A stretch of 64,000 bases of DNA from Schaedlerella arabinosiphila (GTDB lineage Bacteria > Bacillota > Clostridia > Lachnospirales > Lachnospiraceae). Under the pieces are notes generated by a model, which searched no databases, was not told where the DNA came from, and saw only the letters and a list, made by a program, of their open reading frames with translations. How positions within the stretch are numbered: position 1 is the first letter of the stretch; each line of letters opens with the position of its first letter. The translations under genes and the position numbers were made by a program. Shown here piece by piece: positions 9,201-17,121 of this stretch. The DNA is taken from positions 3,588,501 through 3,652,500 of the forward strand of contig NZ_RHJS01000002.1 of assembly GCF_003885045.1 (NCBI RefSeq). Reading direction: 5' to 3'.

Positions 9201-9706
9201 CCTCTGCCGAAGATCTCCTGATACTCCAGCGCTTTTTCCTTTGCCTCTTCGTACATCCCCCTGGCCAGATACCGCTGCACCTCCCCGGCAAGGCAGGCGC
9301 TAAGCGCGATGATCCCCTGGTGGTGCTCCCGCAGAAGTTCTTTGTCCACACGGGGCTTATAATAATATCCGTCCACAAAACCTTTGGAGACGATCTTCAT
9401 CAGATTGGCATAACCGGTATTGTTCTCCGCCAGCAGAACCAGATGGTAATAACGGTCGTCCCCGCCTGTGATCTCCCGGTCGAATCTGGAGCCGGGCGCC
9501 ACATAGACCTCGCATCCGAGAATGGGATTGATCCCGGCCTTTTTCGCCTCCCGGTAAAAGTCGATCACCCCGTACATAACCCCGTGGTCTGTGATTGCCG
9601 CGCTGTCCATGCCCAGTTCCTTTACCCTTGCCACATATTCCGATATTTTATTTGATCCGTCCAGGAGACTGTACTCCGTATGGACATGTAAATGTACGAA
9701 ACCCAT
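6233..9706 (-). CDS. dnaE: DNA polymerase III subunit alpha (DnaE)
   Basis: Replicative C-family DNA polymerase. The N-terminal PHP domain begins HLHVHTEYSLLDG (residues 4-16) and keeps its metal-binding histidines. The catalytic palm contains MPDIDVDF near residue 395 with its paired aspartates. A GPGRGSAAGS motif precedes it. A helix-hairpin-helix region and a C-terminal OB-fold (VGGLITDKTVKHTRTNQMM) follow. At 1,157 residues it is a standard DnaE, with no exonuclease insertion as in PolC. The reading frame is open 126 bp further upstream, but the start at 9704-9706 has GGGAGGTGG six nt before it. The upstream HPr-like gene is separated by a terminator. Confidence 0.95.
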   Translation of the reverse strand: MGFVHLHVHTEYSLLDGSNKISEYVARVKELGMDSAAITDHGVMYGVIDFYREAKKAGINPILGCEVYVAPGSRFDREITGGDDRYYHLVLLAENNTGYANLMKIVSKGFVDGYYYKPRVDKELLREHHQGIIALSACLAGEVQRYLARGMYEEAKEKALEYQEIFGRGNYFLELQDHGIPEQKLVNQRLLQMSEELGIELAATNDVHYTYAEDEKPHDILLCIQTGKKLSDENRMRYEGGQYYVKSPEEMASLFPYARQALENTQRIADRCRVEIEFGVTKLPRYDVPDGMTSWEYLNKLCYEGLEQRYNGQAEENRERLRYELDTIRNMGYVDYFLIVWDFIKYARDHGIAVGPGRGSAAGSIVSYCLGITDIDPLRYQLLFERFLNPERVSMPDIDVDFCFERRQEVIDYVVRKYGKDRVVQIVTFGTLAARGVIRDVGRVMDLPYAFVDSIAKMIPKELNITIAKALEMNPELRKAYETDEQVKNVIDMSKRLEGLPRHSSMHAAGVVISQEPADEYVPLSRAQDGSITTQFTMTTLEELGLLKMDFLGLRTLTVIQNAVHMVRRKAPELDMNTIDYDDKAVLDYVGTGKTDGIFQIESPGMKGFMKELKPHSLEDIIAGIALYRPGPMDFIPQYIKGKNGAGSVVYDCPQLEPILAPTYGCIVYQEQVMQIVRDLAGYTMGRSDLLRRAMSKKKGDVMRRERQIFVYGDEETQVPGCVKNGIDEKTANKIYDEMIDFAKYAFNKSHAAAYAVVAYQTAYLKYYYPVEFMAALMTSVIENPSKVAEYVYACRGMDIQILPPDINRGYADFSVDSGQIRYGLAAIKSIGKQVIQSIVADREEFGNFKNLEDFITRMSIKEVLNKKVIENLIKAGALDCLGGTRKQFMSIYLQILDHVNQEKKYAMTGQMTLFDLVEEEEKSQFEIRLPDVGEYSRENQLAFEKEVLGIYISGHPLDAYEETWRNNISAVTPDFQPDEESGRSKVRDGARETVGGLITDKTVKHTRTNQMMAFVTVEDLLGTVEVVVFPRDYEKNRTLLEVDQKVFIRGRVSEEDERPSKLICEKVIPFEQKKKELWIQFPDKVSYQEHEQDLFEHLKDSEGEDEVVIYCQAERAIKKLPRNRNIQISPQVLSRLMNQYGEKRVKVVEKTLENRL

Positions 9707-9800
9707 GCTCCACCTCCCGCCTGCAGCCGCTTTTGTATGATCCTTAAAACAGCCGCATATGAACGCACTGCCGCCGGCAGCCCCTCCGTATGTTATAATA

Positions 9801-9834
9801 TGAAAAAACAGGGTGGTTCCCGAAAGAACCACCC
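9801..9834 (-). terminator. Rho-independent terminator of the HPr-like gene
   Basis: The stem GGGTGGTTC (9811-9819) pairs with GAACCACCC (9826-9834) around a 6-nt loop. Read on the minus strand it is followed by CTGTTTTTTCA. It lies 13 bp past the stop of the HPr-like gene and separates it from dnaE. Confidence 0.85.
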
Positions 9835-9847
9835 AGCCTGCTCCGTA

Positions 9848-10087
9848 TTAGTTGCTGCCGTTCATCATGAAGCTGATCAGCCTGTCTGTATCTTCCTTTT
9901 CATAAGCAAGGATCTCCAGCTCCGGAATCTCACCGTTGGAGAAAATATTTGCCATGGATACATACTGGGAAAGCTTGGACTTCAGATTCAGACGGTCTCC
10001 CTCGCCTGTTACCAGTTCCACCTTGCCCCTGCACTGATCTACCACCTTAAAAAATCCTTCTATGTCTGTAATATTCTGTACCTTCAT
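9848..10087 (-). CDS. HPr-like protein lacking the phosphorylatable histidine
   Basis: A 79-residue protein with the length and strand/helix pattern of the phosphocarrier HPr, ending ELEILAYEKEDTDRLISFM like the HPr final strand and helix. The HPr active-site loop (normally HARPA near residue 15) is absent: the corresponding stretch is VVDQCRGKVELVTGEG and the protein contains no histidine. It therefore cannot act as a PTS phosphocarrier. A structural or regulatory role is inference. It has its own promoter and terminator. A second member lies at 38569-38796. Confidence 0.7.
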   Translation of the reverse strand: MKVQNITDIEGFFKVVDQCRGKVELVTGEGDRLNLKSKLSQYVSMANIFSNGEIPELEILAYEKEDTDRLISFMMNGSN

Positions 10088-10149
10088 AGTTTGTTACCTC
10101 CTCAAAAATTTTAAAAACCTGTTTCAATCTTTTTCTGAGTTACGCTACC

Positions 10150-10177
10150 ATTATACATGATTTCCAAAAGAATGCAA
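10150..10177 (-). promoter_or_regulatory. Promoter of the HPr-like gene
   Basis: On the minus strand TTGCAT (plus 10172-10177), a 16-nt spacer and a perfect TATAAT (plus 10150-10155) lie about 60 nt upstream of the start. Confidence 0.6.
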
Positions 10178-10190
10178 TCTTTTTTTGTAT

Positions 10191-10219
10191 TTGCCCTAAA
10201 ACAAGAGTTATGCTATACT
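10191..10219 (+). promoter_or_regulatory. Promoter of the DHH phosphoesterase gene
   Basis: TTGCCC (10191-10196), a 17-nt spacer and TATACT (10214-10219) lie about 115 nt upstream of the ATG at 10336. It is divergent from the HPr-like promoter. Confidence 0.5.
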
Positions 10220-10335
10220 AATAGCAGCGAAAAACGGCATATGTATTTGTGCCTGATTTCAGAAAAATATTGCCGGGAGCGATTTTCTGCGGCGTCTTCC
10301 GGACATAAAAAGAATGATACAAGGAGGACATTTTG

Positions 10336-11256
10336 ATGAGATTAGTGACACGTTCTGATTTTGACGGCCTGGCATGCGGAGCTTTGCTTCTGGAGGCAGG
10401 CATCATCGACAACTGGAAGTTTGCACATCCCAAGGATATCCAGGATGGACTGATGGAGATTGACGAGAATGACTGCCTGGCAAACGTACCGTTTGTAGAA
10501 GGCTGCGGACTCTGGTTTGACCATCATTCCAGCGAACACGAACGTCTGGAGCTGGAAGGCAAATACAAAGGGGAGAGCCGTATCTGTCCCTCCTGCGCAA
10601 GGATCATCTATGAATACTACGGCGGCAAAGAGCGTTTCCCGCAGTTCGACGATCTGATGGAAGCGGTTGACAAGGTGGACTCCGGCAACCTGACCATCGA
10701 TGAAATCATGAACCCCTCCGGATGGATTCTGGTTGGTTTTCTGATGGACCCGAGAACCGGCCTGGGACGCTGGAGACAGTTTTCCATTTCCAATTACCAG
10801 TTGATGGAAAAGCTGATGGAAGCCTGCCGCACCATGAGCACCGATGAGATCCTGGCATTGCCTGACGTCCAGGAACGGATTGAGGTCTATCACGAGCAGA
10901 CCGAGAAGTTTAAACAGATGGTATCCGAGCATACAAAGGTTGACGGCAATCTGATCGTTACCGATCTGAGGCATGTGGACCCCATCTACACCGGCAACCG
11001 CTTTATGATCTACAGCATGTATCCTGAGCAGAATATCTCCGCCTGGATCGTCAGCGGACGGGGCGGGCAGGGCTGTTCCGCCGCAGTGGGCTACAGCATC
11101 CTGAACAAGACGTCCGATGTGAACGTAGGAAGCCTGATGCTGAAATATAACGGCGGCGGACATAAGAAGGTAGGCACCTGCCAGTTCAGCAATGAAACAA
11201 TGGATACAGAGCTGCCGAAGATGCTCGAAGAACTGAGCGCTCTGGCAAATAAGTAA
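10336..11256 (+). CDS. DHH family phosphoesterase
   Basis: Probable metal-dependent phosphoesterase of the DHH/DHHA1 group, which includes exopolyphosphatases, oligoribonucleases and cyclic dinucleotide hydrolases. The N-terminus has TRSDFDGLACGAL, containing the first metal aspartate. The DHH-type motif is GLWFDHHSSE near residue 60, and DKVDSG follows near residue 112. The C-terminal substrate-binding signature is GGGHKKVGTC near residue 280. The start is taken as ATG at 10336 with AGGAGG at 10322-10327; a TTG immediately before it is in frame. The gene is monocistronic and ends at a strong terminator. The substrate cannot be told from sequence. Confidence 0.85.
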   Translation: MRLVTRSDFDGLACGALLLEAGIIDNWKFAHPKDIQDGLMEIDENDCLANVPFVEGCGLWFDHHSSEHERLELEGKYKGESRICPSCARIIYEYYGGKERFPQFDDLMEAVDKVDSGNLTIDEIMNPSGWILVGFLMDPRTGLGRWRQFSISNYQLMEKLMEACRTMSTDEILALPDVQERIEVYHEQTEKFKQMVSEHTKVDGNLIVTDLRHVDPIYTGNRFMIYSMYPEQNISAWIVSGRGGQGCSAAVGYSILNKTSDVNVGSLMLKYNGGGHKKVGTCQFSNETMDTELPKMLEELSALANK

Positions 11257-11275
11257 GCATCCCTCTATACATACG

Positions 11276-11303
11276 AAAAGCTGCCTGCGGCAGCTTTTCT
11301 TTT
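11276..11303 (+). terminator. Rho-independent terminator of the DHH gene
   Basis: The arms AAAAGCTGCC (11276-11285) and GGCAGCTTTT (11289-11298) close on a TGC loop and are followed by CTTTTTCTG on the plus strand. Confidence 0.85.
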
Positions 11304-11390
11304 TCTGATTTTGCAGACGGCAGAAACTTAAACTTCATCCTGCCGCTCCGGGTTTTCGTCTAATTCCTGACAAAAAAACAGCAGCAGCTT

Positions 11391-12638
11391 TTATACCAGA
11401 GACTGATTCAGATACGCCTCCTGTTCCGGTGTCAGGGTGTCGATCTCTTTTCCAAGGAAACGAAGCTTTCTCACCGCCACATCCTGGTCGATCTCCACGG
11501 GTACATCCACCAGCATCTCTGTCATTTCTTTTCCGTGCTCTACCAGATACTTCGCGGAAAGCGCCTGGATGGCAAAGCTCATATCCATGATCTCCGCCGG
11601 ATGTCCGTCCCCTGCGGCCAGGTTCACAAGACGGCCTTCCGCCAGAACGAAGATCCACCGTCCGTTCGACAGCTTGTAGCCCTGGATGTTTTTCCGCATT
11701 TCCTTCGATTCCGCTGCCATGGCGCGCAGGCCGGCCATATTGATCTCGCAGTCAAAATGTCCCGCGTTGCAGAGGATCGCGCCCTCTTTCATTTCCACAA
11801 AGTCCTCTTCATCAATGACCTTATCGCAGCCGGTCACTGTCACGAAAAAGTCGCCCAGCTTTGCAGCCTCTTTCATCGGCATCACGTCAAATCCGTCCAT
11901 CACCGCTTCAATGCCCTTCACCGGATCGATCTCTGTCACGATAACCCTTGCGCCCAGGCCCTTTGCCCGCATGGCAACACCTTTTCCGCACCATCCATAA
12001 CCGGCTACCACCACGATCTTGCCTGCCACGATGAGATTCGTGGTACGCATAATCCCGTCCCACACAGACTGCCCCGTGCCGTACCGGTTATCGAAGAAAT
12101 GCTTGCACTGCGCGTTATTGACCCGGATCATGGGGAATTTCAGATCGCCGGCTTTGTTCATCGCCTCCAGGCGGATGATGCCCGTTGTGGTCTCCTCACA
12201 GCCTCCCAGGATGGCCGGGATCAGCTCCTGCATCTCTGTATGGACCATGTGCACCAGATCGCCGCCGTCGTCAATGATGATATTGGGTCCCGCGGAAAGC
12301 ACCGCGCGGATGTGGGAATTGTACTCCTCCTCCGTCGCCCCGTACCATGCATGGACCTCCAGCCCCGCCTTCACCAGCGCGGCCGCCACATCATCCTGAG
12401 TGGAAAGGGGATTGGAACCCGTTACATACATCTCGGCCCCGCCTGCTGCCAGCACCTTGCACAGATAAGCCGTCTTTGCCTCCAGATGTACGGAAAGGGT
12501 GATCTTCTTCCCTGTAAATGGTTTCGTCCGGCTGAACTCTTCTTCCAGCATGCGCAGCAGGTCACAGTTTCTCTTCACCCATTCGATTTTCTGTTCGCCT
12601 GACTCCGCCAGGCCGATGTCTCTGATTTCGCTACTCAT
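11391..12638 (-). CDS. ahcY: Adenosylhomocysteinase
   Basis: Hydrolyses S-adenosylhomocysteine to adenosine and homocysteine, closing the methylation cycle. Recognisable motifs are LSVHLEAKTAYL near the N-terminus, DDGGDLVH, the NAD-binding VVAGYGWCGKGVA and CNAGHFDCEI. At 415 residues it is the shorter bacterial form without the ~40-residue insertion of the long form. The start at 12636-12638 (MSSEIRD) has GAAGGAGAG upstream; an upstream in-frame ATG falls inside the leader. A long, highly structured 5' leader precedes it (see 12639-12876). Confidence 0.95.
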   Translation of the reverse strand: MSSEIRDIGLAESGEQKIEWVKRNCDLLRMLEEEFSRTKPFTGKKITLSVHLEAKTAYLCKVLAAGGAEMYVTGSNPLSTQDDVAAALVKAGLEVHAWYGATEEEYNSHIRAVLSAGPNIIIDDGGDLVHMVHTEMQELIPAILGGCEETTTGIIRLEAMNKAGDLKFPMIRVNNAQCKHFFDNRYGTGQSVWDGIMRTTNLIVAGKIVVVAGYGWCGKGVAMRAKGLGARVIVTEIDPVKGIEAVMDGFDVMPMKEAAKLGDFFVTVTGCDKVIDEEDFVEMKEGAILCNAGHFDCEINMAGLRAMAAESKEMRKNIQGYKLSNGRWIFVLAEGRLVNLAAGDGHPAEIMDMSFAIQALSAKYLVEHGKEMTEMLVDVPVEIDQDVAVRKLRFLGKEIDTLTPEQEAYLNQSLV

Positions 12639-12876
12639 TTTCTTCTCTCCTTCCGCCGCACATGCGGCACTTGTGATATCCAGCCGAATTTTTATTAACG
12701 TGATGGTCGTCTGTCCTATCATCACTCTATGCTGCCATTCTCACCTGCAGTATCCAACAGCAGCAAAATCCGGCCCATGGGAAACCGCCTTACGGCAAGA
12801 GGCCGGATTCCAGTCCCGTTACGGGACCGGACTGTAACTTCATCATTATATTATCCCACAAGCGCGCGTTTGTCAA
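12639..12876 (-). promoter_or_regulatory. ahcY promoter and long structured leader
   Basis: On the minus strand TTGACA (plus 12871-12876), 17 nt, then TAATAT (plus 12848-12853) form a good promoter, so the leader is about 200 nt. It contains two clear hairpins: GTCCCGTAACGGGAC, and an outer helix ATCCGGCC/GGCCGGAT enclosing GCC-GTAA-GGC. A third region, GCTGC...GCAGC, may also pair. No obvious terminator is present. This could be a cis-regulatory RNA for SAH or methionine metabolism, but I cannot match it to the SAM-I, SAM-II or SAH riboswitch cores. Confidence 0.5.
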
Positions 12877-12979
12877 TCTGCAGGATTTCCTACTTTACGG
12901 ATGTCTCCGCAGCAGACGAGTGCATTTTATGTTACTGTTCACACCCTACGGGTGCTCCAGTAACAGTATCCAGCCCATT

Positions 12980-15073
12980 TTATTTCTTCTCCGCCCACAT
13001 ACTTACGATATGATAGTATCCTCTTGAGGTGATCCGGTATACCATCATGTAGAATACCGCGAATACCAGATAACAGCAGACCGTAACGATCAGCAGCAGC
13101 TTCAGATTGGTCAGGCTGAACAGGAGCAGCAGCTTATGGACCATCGGAAATGCAAAGGCCAGATGGATTCCCGCCATGATCAGGGGAAGGAAGAACACCG
13201 TCAGTACCTGAGAATTGACGCTCCGCCTGATATCCGTTTCCGTCATGCCTACCTTCTGCATGATCTCAAACCGGGCCTGATCCTCGTAACCTTCCGAGAT
13301 CTGCTTATAATAAATGATCAGCACTGCTGCAAAGACAAACACCACGCCCAGCAGGATTCCCAGGAAGAACAGGCTTCCATACAGGCCGTAGAACGTCGCC
13401 CGCTCTTTTGCCGCGCACCGGCTGTATGCCAGAAAAGGAGACGTTTCTTCCGTGCCGTCTAACGCATCCTGGTCTGCCTTCATCCGCATCATTTCGTGCT
13501 CCAGCGCTGCCTGAGCCCTGTCCAGAATCCGCATCTGCATCTCGTCCCCGCAGTCCAGGTCAAATCCATAATTCCAGCGGAATCCCATGACCGGATTTCC
13601 CCATTCATTCACAAGCCCTTCCAGCGGGCGCGCCGCTTCCGCCAGATCCGGGACGAAGATAAACATGGTCGGGATGATCTGCTCCGCATCCACACCGTTT
13701 TGTACAAACTCCGGAACCACCTTTTTAATCCGCATCGCCTCTCCGTCATTGACCGTAATGGTATCCTTCTCATAATCACGTTTCGTCGTATAGATGAGGA
13801 CCTCTCCCGGCGCCAGCGCTTCCTTCTGATCCATCATACGGTTATAATCCTCCAGCGGCACGAGAAAGATCTGCCACGCATCGGCATAGTCGCTCATTTG
13901 AAACGCAGAGGCATTTTCATCATGGGTACGAAACTGACCTTCCGCCATGATACATGAAAAATCCACGAGCGGATAATCCAGCACATTCTCTGTGATCAGA
14001 GTCCCGTCCCCTTCTGCCGAAACAGCCTGCCCGGCAGCTTCCCGAACACGGTCCATCACCCCGGATTCCATGGCTTCCATACTTCGGAAGCTTGCGTCGA
14101 TCATGATATTTCTCGGATAACGGTTTCGCAGACTGTCCTCGGTTCCCGCATACAGGCACACGGTTCCCGAGAGCATCACCAGCACCATGGTACACAGGAT
14201 ACAAATGGATGCCAGACCTGCGCCGTTTCTCTTCATGCGGTATATCATGGAGGAAATGGACACAAAATGTCTGGTCTTATAGTAGTAGCTTTTGTTCTTC
14301 TGTAAGATTCTGCAGATTGTCACAGAGCCTGCGATAAACAATAAATAAGTCGCAACGATGACCATGATGACTGCCACGAAAAACCAGAGCAGCGCCTCAA
14401 TCGGATTCTCAATGGAAACCGCCAGATAATAGGCCGCCGCCAGGATCACCAGGCCGGTCAGCGCCAGAAGCCAGTTTGCCTTAGGCGGTTTTTCCCCCGC
14501 ATTCTCACTGTGCAGCAGCTCCATCGCGCTCTCTCCCCGGATCTGCCATAAGGTCTGGAGCAGGATCACCAGAAAAATGATGGAGAACCACTTTAACGTT
14601 TCCAGGATTGCCTCAGCCCCCAGCGAAAAGGAAAATTTTGCTTCCCCCATCAGCAGATTGACCATCCCCAGCTCCGCGAACTTGGAAAATGTGATCCCGG
14701 CCAGCAGGCCGCCGCCCATAGAGATCACGGCACTCATCACGCTTTCGCTCACCAATATCTTGGCCAGGTTCCATTTCCCCATACCCAAGATATTGTAAAG
14801 GCCAAATTCTTTTTTCCTCCTGCGGTTCAGGAAGGAATTGGTATAGAACAAAAACAGCAGTGAAAACGCAGCGATCACATACATCCCGAATCCCAGCATG
14901 GACTGCATGACCTCCCCGCCCGGAACAGACTGCAGCGCACTGCTGGTATTTAAAAACGCCACAATATAGTACATCATGACCATACCCATGGATGCCAGGA
15001 TATAGGGAATATACAGGCGGCTGTTTTTCCGGATTCCCATCCAGGCCAGTTTTGGATAAAACATACTTTTCAT
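12980..15073 (-). CDS. BceB-type ABC transporter permease (FtsX-like)
   Basis: Membrane subunit of a peptide-antibiotic detoxification transporter. The 697-residue protein has the Bce pattern: an N-terminal helix, FtsX-like helices in the first half, a ~220-residue extracellular domain (about residues 310-530, starting after VCLYAGTEDSLRNRYP) and three C-terminal helices. In BceAB systems that domain recognises bacitracin-like or lantibiotic peptides. The start overlaps the ATPase stop by 4 nt (ATGA), so the two are translationally coupled. Substrate specificity cannot be inferred. A hairpin without a U-tract lies just past the stop (12931-12964). Confidence 0.88.
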   Translation of the reverse strand: MKSMFYPKLAWMGIRKNSRLYIPYILASMGMVMMYYIVAFLNTSSALQSVPGGEVMQSMLGFGMYVIAAFSLLFLFYTNSFLNRRRKKEFGLYNILGMGKWNLAKILVSESVMSAVISMGGGLLAGITFSKFAELGMVNLLMGEAKFSFSLGAEAILETLKWFSIIFLVILLQTLWQIRGESAMELLHSENAGEKPPKANWLLALTGLVILAAAYYLAVSIENPIEALLWFFVAVIMVIVATYLLFIAGSVTICRILQKNKSYYYKTRHFVSISSMIYRMKRNGAGLASICILCTMVLVMLSGTVCLYAGTEDSLRNRYPRNIMIDASFRSMEAMESGVMDRVREAAGQAVSAEGDGTLITENVLDYPLVDFSCIMAEGQFRTHDENASAFQMSDYADAWQIFLVPLEDYNRMMDQKEALAPGEVLIYTTKRDYEKDTITVNDGEAMRIKKVVPEFVQNGVDAEQIIPTMFIFVPDLAEAARPLEGLVNEWGNPVMGFRWNYGFDLDCGDEMQMRILDRAQAALEHEMMRMKADQDALDGTEETSPFLAYSRCAAKERATFYGLYGSLFFLGILLGVVFVFAAVLIIYYKQISEGYEDQARFEIMQKVGMTETDIRRSVNSQVLTVFFLPLIMAGIHLAFAFPMVHKLLLLFSLTNLKLLLIVTVCCYLVFAVFYMMVYRITSRGYYHIVSMWAEKK

Positions 15074-15846
15074 CGACCCTCACCTCCCTGAAACTTTTTT
15101 GACGCCAGCGCGGTCAGCGTGTCAGAAATCTTCTGATAGAGCTGTTCATCTGTGCTGTTGCCCCGGTAGATCTGGTGGAATACCTCTCCGTCCTTGATAA
15201 ACATTACCCTCCCGGCATGGCTTGCCGCTTTGACGGAATGGGTCACCATCAGGATCGTCTGCCCGTTTTGGTTGATCTCGCCGAACAGCCGGAGCAATTC
15301 CTCCGTGGCATTGGAATCCAGCGCCCCGGTAGGCTCATCCGCCAGTATCAGCCTTGGGTTTGTGATCAATGCCCTGGCCACGGCCGCCCGCTGCTTCTGT
15401 CCGCCCGACACCTCGTAGGGATATTTTTTCAGAATCTCCGTGATTCCGAGCTGCACTGCAATCGGCGCAAGCCTCTGGCTCATTTCCGCATAATGCTTTC
15501 CCGCCAAAACCAGTGGAAGATAAATATTGTCCTCCAGTGAAAAGGTATCCAGCAGATTGAAATCCTGGAATACGAACCCCAGATTGTCCCTGCGGAATGC
15601 CGCGACTGCAGATTCCTTGATCCTGGAAAAATCCCATCCGTCCAGCTTTACCATGCCGCCTGTCGGCTTATCCAGGGCTGCAAGGATGTTCAGAAGGGTC
15701 GTCTTTCCGGAACCGCTCTCTCCCATGATAGCTACATACTCGCCTTCCTCCACGCTGAAAGATACCTTCTTTAGCGCTTCCACCTTATTCCCGCCAAAAC
15801 GGGTCGAATACACTTTTTTCAATCCATTGACTTCCAATATGCTCAT
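15070..15846 (-). CDS. BceA-type ABC transporter ATP-binding protein
   Basis: ATPase of the MacB/BceA type powering the adjacent permease. Walker A is GESGSGKTTLLN (about residues 38-49), the Q-loop is FQDFNLLDTFS, the signature is VSGGQKQRAAVARAL, Walker B is LILADEPTGALD and the H-loop is MVTHS. The start is ATG at 15844-15846 with GGAGG 7 nt upstream; a GTG immediately before it is also in frame. The operator and terminator between this gene and the kinase gene suggest the ATPase-permease pair has its own inducible promoter, as in the bce locus of Bacillus. Confidence 0.92.
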   Translation of the reverse strand: MSILEVNGLKKVYSTRFGGNKVEALKKVSFSVEEGEYVAIMGESGSGKTTLLNILAALDKPTGGMVKLDGWDFSRIKESAVAAFRRDNLGFVFQDFNLLDTFSLEDNIYLPLVLAGKHYAEMSQRLAPIAVQLGITEILKKYPYEVSGGQKQRAAVARALITNPRLILADEPTGALDSNATEELLRLFGEINQNGQTILMVTHSVKAASHAGRVMFIKDGEVFHQIYRGNSTDEQLYQKISDTLTALASKKFQGGEGR

Positions 15847-15930
15847 CACAATTCCTCCAATATGTTTTTATCCTGTCCCAGAGGGAGGGGATTTTTGTTT
15901 TTCTCTTTGCTTCTCCATCATCATATCAAA

Positions 15931-15973
15931 AAAGAGAAATGTACTGCCATCGAATTGACTTACATTTCTCTTT
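15931..15973 (-). terminator. Rho-independent terminator between kinase and ATPase genes
   Basis: The arms AAAGAGAAATGTA (15931-15943) and TACATTTCTCTTT (15961-15973) are perfectly complementary over 13 bp with a 17-nt loop. On the minus strand the hairpin is followed by a run of T. It could end the regulator transcript. It lies between the Bce operator and the ATPase gene, so it may also attenuate. Confidence 0.6.
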
Positions 15974-15979
15974 GTGAAT

Positions 15980-15995
15980 CTTACAGTTTTGTAAG
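15980..15995. promoter_or_regulatory. Probable BceR-type operator
   Basis: CTTACAGTTTTGTAAG is a perfect 6-bp inverted repeat around 4 nt. It matches the TNACA-N4-TGTAA consensus known for BceR-like response regulators. It sits upstream of the bceA-like gene, 135 bp before its start and 80 bp after the kinase stop. Confidence 0.75.
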
Positions 15996-16074
15996 GCGGC
16001 TGCATCCAGTATCCGCCCCTGTACCAGTTCCTTCATAATAAATAGCGGACACATCCCCCGCGCCTCTGCCGAGA

Positions 16075-17082
16075 TCACCGGGAGCGTGGCCCTTTGAACC
16101 GGATTCGAATGACGGTTCCGTTTTCCAGAGAAGAATTGGCTGTGATCACATGCCCCAGATTATCGCAGATCCTGCGGCACAGGTACAGACCGATCCCGCT
16201 TGCCTTTTTATCACTTCTTCCGTTATATCCGGTATATCCTTTTTCAAAAATGCGTGGAATGTCCTCGGGTGCGATTCCGATCCCGGTATCCCGGATGCAC
16301 AGAATTGCATCCCCTGCCTCTTTTGCCATGGCGTCCGATTCCATCTCGATCGTGATCCTGCCGGATTCCGTGTATTTCAGACTATTGGAGATGACCTGCT
16401 CCAGGACGAACTGAAGCCATTTTTCATCCGCCACTGCTCTGGTATGTAATGGGCGGTAATCCAATTGCAGTTTTTTCCTTATAAACTGTCCGGCAAACTT
16501 TTTCACTGTCTGCTTGACAATCTCGTCCAGATCATATTCCCGGATCACATAATCGGTAAAATCCGAATCCAGACGGAGATATCCCATCACCATCTCTACA
16601 TACCGTTCGATCCGCGCCAGGTCTTCGAGTATCCTCCGGGCAAACTCCGAATCCTGGTTCTGCAGATTCAGGCGCATGGATGCAATGGGCGTTTTGATCT
16701 GATGCGCCCACACGGTATAATAATCAATCATATCGGAGTAACGGAGGTTCATCTGTGTCTCCAGCTGCTTCTGTTCCTCGCACAGCCGGCTGATAATCTG
16801 CTGATAGTCCCGGTCTTCCACTGTGATCGGTTCCGGAAATGATTCCTGCAGCGCAGATGGAAGCCTGCCAAGCTCTTCCAGCCGCCGGTGCCGCAGCCAT
16901 TCCCGGCGTATGCCGGATATAAGGAAAAGCAGTCCCAAAACCGTGCACACAAACGCAGGATACAAAACCGCTCCTGCCGGAAGGCGGTACAATAAAAATG
17001 CACATAAAAATACGAGGCAGAACAGGAAAAATACAAATATTCCCTTTCGCCGCTGTCTGAAATATCCGATGATAAAATGCAT
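16075..17082 (-). CDS. BceS-type sensor histidine kinase
   Basis: Intramembrane-sensing kinase of the Bce module. Two adjacent N-terminal transmembrane helices (about residues 14-57) with almost no extracellular loop are the hallmark: such kinases sense through their transporter partner rather than directly. The phospho-acceptor motif is WAHQIKTPIASMRLN near residue 122. The ATPase domain has NSLKYTESG, DTGIGIAPEDIPRIF and GIGLYL. At 335 residues it is normal length. The gene follows the response regulator by 39 bp and is transcribed with it. Confidence 0.9.
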   Translation of the reverse strand: MHFIIGYFRQRRKGIFVFFLFCLVFLCAFLLYRLPAGAVLYPAFVCTVLGLLFLISGIRREWLRHRRLEELGRLPSALQESFPEPITVEDRDYQQIISRLCEEQKQLETQMNLRYSDMIDYYTVWAHQIKTPIASMRLNLQNQDSEFARRILEDLARIERYVEMVMGYLRLDSDFTDYVIREYDLDEIVKQTVKKFAGQFIRKKLQLDYRPLHTRAVADEKWLQFVLEQVISNSLKYTESGRITIEMESDAMAKEAGDAILCIRDTGIGIAPEDIPRIFEKGYTGYNGRSDKKASGIGLYLCRRICDNLGHVITANSSLENGTVIRIRFKGPRSR

Positions 17083-17121
17083 ATAGCTCCTTTTCCTTTC
17101 GGCACTACACGAAGACCGTTC

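Noticed and set aside
12639..12876. Known SAM-I, SAM-II or cobalamin riboswitch for the ahcY leader
   Set aside because: I could not find the conserved cores of those classes on either strand, so the leader is reported as unassigned.
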